From Wenzhouxiangella sp. (GTDB taxonomy: Bacteria; Pseudomonadota; Gammaproteobacteria; Xanthomonadales; Wenzhouxiangellaceae), in assembly GCA_007123575.1 (NCBI GenBank), contig SKKV01000259.1:1-7280 (forward strand): a DNA stretch of 7,280 nt, written 5' to 3'. Under the pieces are notes generated by a model. That model did no database searches, was not told the origin of the DNA, and saw only the letters and a list, made by a program, of their open reading frames with translations. Numbering within the stretch: position 1 is the first letter of the stretch; each line of letters starts with the position of its first letter. The translations under genes were made by a program, and so were the position numbers. Below are positions 5,218 through 7,280 of this stretch, in pieces.

Positions 5218-6278
5218 CACGGGGCATCCTCGTTGGAGTGCAGGGCAGCCAGTCGACTTCTGGCAAAAGCCATGGCGCGGGGATCATCGGCTTGCAGGGC
5301 GCGCCGATAGGCATCGCGGGCAGCCCGTGGCTGGTTCAGCGTTTCCAGGGTGCTACCCAGGCCAATCCAGGCCTGGCCCCGATGGGGGCTGGTGTCGACC
5401 AGGTCCCGGTAAATCTCCAGAGCTTGTTCGTCTTGTCCGGTCTGGCGCAGGGCCGCGGCCAGCAGTAGCTGGTAGTCGCTGTCGGTCGGGTCGGATCCCA
5501 CGTGGGCAAGGAGCAGGTCACGCGCCTGCTCCGGCTGGTTGTTCTGCAAGCGCTGGCGGGCCAGCGTGGCGGCGATGGGTGTTGCCTGGGCGTATTCCAG
5601 TCCTGCTTCCAGCACGCGCACTGCGGTCGTGTCGCGCCCGGCTTGCTGATGAATCCGAGCGAGCAATAACCGCGCATCATGGTCTTCGGGGGCGACTTCA
5701 AGCCGGCTTTCCAGGTGCTGTCTGGCCAGGTCTGCCTGGCCGCGAGCCAGGGCCCGCTGCGCGGCAAGCAGCGGCTGCGGGGGGCTGCCCGACTCGGCCC
5801 GTTCGATTCGGATCACTGGCTCGCCATTATCGGTTCTGATTGGGTCGGGCTCGATTGCATCTTGCTCGACTGGATCGGCTGATGATTCTGCCGAACTGCC
5901 CCTGGCCATTGCGGTCGTTGCTTCATCCCTACCAGAGTCAGGCGGTCTGGCCCCCGGTTCGGCAGATTCCGAATCCAACGCTTCCGACAAAGTCTGGGCA
6001 TCCTTGTCGGCGTTGACCGGCGGTTCGACGGGCGATGCCAGTAATGGCGTTTCAACCGGCGGTGTAGGGCCAACCGTTTCGCTTTCGCTGACAGGGTGGC
6101 CTAGATCACGCCAGGCCAGGTGCAGCAAGACGCCAAGCACGACAGCTGACAGTAACCACCAATGCCAGGTTGCCCGTCGAGATGTCCGGGTATCGGGCGC
6201 TGCCGGCGCACTGACCGCCGGTGTGGTTTTGACGCCTCGGCGGTCGAGGTCGCGCAGTACATCGTTGATCAGGCTCAT
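5217..6278 (-). CDS. mshN: MSHA biogenesis protein MshN (membrane-anchored TPR protein)
   Basis: The 353-residue protein starts MSLINDVLRDLDRR, the amphipathic N-terminal signature of MshN-type proteins. One membrane helix follows (about 39-56, rich in Trp/Leu/Val), giving a single-pass protein with a periplasmic C-terminus. Residues 60-165 form a Pro/Glu/Ser/Asp-rich, probably disordered linker long enough to reach through the periplasm. Residues 168-348 hold about five TPR-like helical pairs (for example near 170-197, 202-233, 236-263, 268-299, 302-333). The family is thought to act as a periplasmic scaffold, perhaps supporting secretin or pilus assembly, but its precise role is poorly known. 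The start overlaps the mshM stop by 4 bp (ATGA) and has GGGAGG 6 bp upstream. Name confidence comes from the N-terminal motif plus gene order. Confidence 0.88.
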   Translation of the reverse strand: MSLINDVLRDLDRRGVKTTPAVSAPAAPDTRTSRRATWHWWLLSAVVLGVLLHLAWRDLGHPVSESETVGPTPPVETPLLASPVEPPVNADKDAQTLSEALDSESAEPGARPPDSGRDEATTAMARGSSAESSADPVEQDAIEPDPIRTDNGEPVIRIERAESGSPPQPLLAAQRALARGQADLARQHLESRLEVAPEDHDARLLLARIHQQAGRDTTAVRVLEAGLEYAQATPIAATLARQRLQNNQPEQARDLLLAHVGSDPTDSDYQLLLAAALRQTGQDEQALEIYRDLVDTSPHRGQAWIGLGSTLETLNQPRAARDAYRRALQADDPRAMAFARSRLAALHSNEDAP

Positions 6279-7192
6279 CCACCGCCTCCCAGCCAGGTCT
6301 CAAGGGCCAGGAATACGCCGAAGGCAACCAGGCCGAAACCGGCCATGCGCGCAGTCGGCTGCCACCAGGGCCCACCCAGGGTGTCGCGGGTGGCCTCGGT
6401 ATCGGCTATGGCTCTACGCACCTCGGCGCGGCAGACGCGGTCCTTGCCACAGCCGTAGGCGGCCAGCAGTGACTTGTCTGCCAGCACATTGACCAGGCGC
6501 GGGGTGCCGGCGCTGGCTTTGGCAATGGCTGCGATGGCCGCGGCCGAGAACAGTGGACGGTCGCATCCTGCCTCGGCCAGGCGATGGGCCAGGTATAAGC
6601 CGACCGCCGGGCGATCGAGTGGTTCCAGTTGGCAGGAATACACGATCCGCTGGCGTAATTGCCGAAACCGAGGACTGGCGAGACGCTGATCCAGTTCCGG
6701 TTGGCCGAGCAGAATGACTTGCAACAACTTGCTACGTTCGGTTTCCAGGTTGGTCAGCAGACGAACCGTTTCCAGCGCGCTGTCAGACAAGGCCTGGGCT
6801 TCATCAATCAGCAGAACCGGCTTGCGCCCGGCGGCAACCAGTGCGGTCAGATGATGGTGCAGCCGGTGATGCACCTCTTGTTGGCTGGGTCGAGACGGTA
6901 GTGCCACGCCCAGATCCCGAGCCAGTGCCGCTCTGAGCGTTCCCGGCGAGACGTGCGGGTCAGGCAGCCAGGCCGTCAGATAGGGCGTTGTCAGATCGGC
7001 GAGCAGCCGTCGGCACAACAGTGTCTTGCCCAGGCCGACTTCGCCGGTCACCTTGATGAAGCCTGCACCCTGATCAAGGGCTGTCTTGACCATGGTACTG
7101 GCGGCGGCCTGCGAGCTGTCTTCATAGAGATAGGCCAGGTTTGGCGTCAGCCGAAACGGCGCGTCGTTGAGACCGAAGTGCTCCAGATACAT
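6275..7192 (-). CDS. mshM: MSHA biogenesis AAA ATPase MshM (ExeA family)
   Basis: The 305-residue ATPase begins MYLEHFGLNDAPFRLTPN, the hallmark of ExeA/MshM proteins. Walker A GEVGLGKT is at 50-57, Walker B VLLIDEAQ at 126-133, a sensor-1-like LLGQPE at 161-166, arginine-rich RFRQLRQR at 175-182, and sensor 2 GTPRLVN at 229-235. A single hydrophobic helix near the C-terminus (about 283-300) should anchor it in the inner membrane. There is no C-terminal peptidoglycan-binding domain as in full-length ExeA. In type II secretion ExeA helps secretin assembly in the cell wall, and MshM is assumed to do the same for the MSHA secretin. The start is 6 bp after the stop of the preceding gene, with no strong Shine-Dalgarno, suggesting coupled translation. 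Confidence 0.92.
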   Translation of the reverse strand: MYLEHFGLNDAPFRLTPNLAYLYEDSSQAAASTMVKTALDQGAGFIKVTGEVGLGKTLLCRRLLADLTTPYLTAWLPDPHVSPGTLRAALARDLGVALPSRPSQQEVHHRLHHHLTALVAAGRKPVLLIDEAQALSDSALETVRLLTNLETERSKLLQVILLGQPELDQRLASPRFRQLRQRIVYSCQLEPLDRPAVGLYLAHRLAEAGCDRPLFSAAAIAAIAKASAGTPRLVNVLADKSLLAAYGCGKDRVCRAEVRRAIADTEATRDTLGGPWWQPTARMAGFGLVAFGVFLALETWLGGGG

Positions 7193-7198
7193 GGCTGA

Positions 7199-7280
7199 TC
7201 AGCGCGGCCAACCGTCGTTGGACAGGGCTCGGAACCTTTCAAGAGTGGCCCTGCCGTCGTCTTGCCAGCCGCGGTCGTGA
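7199..7280 (-). CDS. C-terminal end of the gene upstream of mshM, probably the secretin mshL (partial)
   Basis: An open frame enters from the right edge and ends in TGA at 7201-7199. It contributes 26 residues with no recognisable domain (it includes GWQDDGRATLERF and ends DGWPR). Third positions are GC-rich and the stop lies only 6 bp before the mshM start, so it is very likely the preceding operon gene. In known MSHA loci that gene is mshL, the outer-membrane secretin, and a short charged amphipathic tail after the secretin domain would fit. The identity is inferred from gene order only. Confidence 0.55.
   Translation of the reverse strand, partial: HDRGWQDDGRATLERFRALSNDGWPR

Noticed and set aside
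6275..7192. MshM as a general type II secretion ExeA or a transposition ATPase (TniB/IstB-like)
   Set aside because: The N-terminal MYLEHFGL...PF signature and C-terminal anchor fit the ExeA/MshM group, the flanking genes are msh genes, and no transposase or inverted terminal repeats are present.

Overview
The window is part of an MSHA-type (mannose-sensitive haemagglutinin-like) type IV pilus assembly locus. The source is probably a GC-rich gammaproteobacterium: GC is about 60% by eye, codons favour G/C in third position, and the MshM-MshN-MshE-MshG gene order is the classical gammaproteobacterial one. The genus cannot be told from the sequence.

Layout, read on the minus strand from right to left: the last 26 codons of an upstream gene (probably the secretin mshL by position), mshM (ExeA-like AAA ATPase), mshN (membrane-anchored TPR protein), mshE (assembly ATPase with an N-terminal MshEN c-di-GMP-binding domain), mshG (GspF/PilC-type platform protein), a six-helix membrane GGDEF diguanylate cyclase, a 306-bp regulatory gap, and a small type IV prepilin followed by a strong intrinsic terminator. 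The three junctions mshM/mshN, mshN/mshE and mshE/mshG overlap by 1-4 bp. The cyclase follows mshG by 14 bp behind a perfect Shine-Dalgarno, so mshL(?)-M-N-E-G-cyclase looks like one operon. At the far left, on the plus strand, is the C-terminal end of another pilin-like protein, converging on the prepilin gene.

How they work together: MshE would power pilus extension through MshG. MshM and MshN would link the inner-membrane machine to the cell wall and to the secretin. The prepilin is the likely fibre subunit. MshE belongs to the ATPase family activated by c-di-GMP, and the last gene of the same apparent operon makes c-di-GMP. The locus therefore seems to encode both the second-messenger source and its receptor, with the cyclase in the position where Vibrio carries mshF. 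The prepilin has its own control region: a near-perfect sigma-54 promoter (GG-N10-GC) with a palindrome about 155 bp upstream of the predicted transcription start, placed like an enhancer-binding-protein site. This would separate subunit supply (sigma-54) from machine supply (operon promoter outside the window).

No RNA genes, insertion sequences, CRISPR arrays or phage genes were seen.
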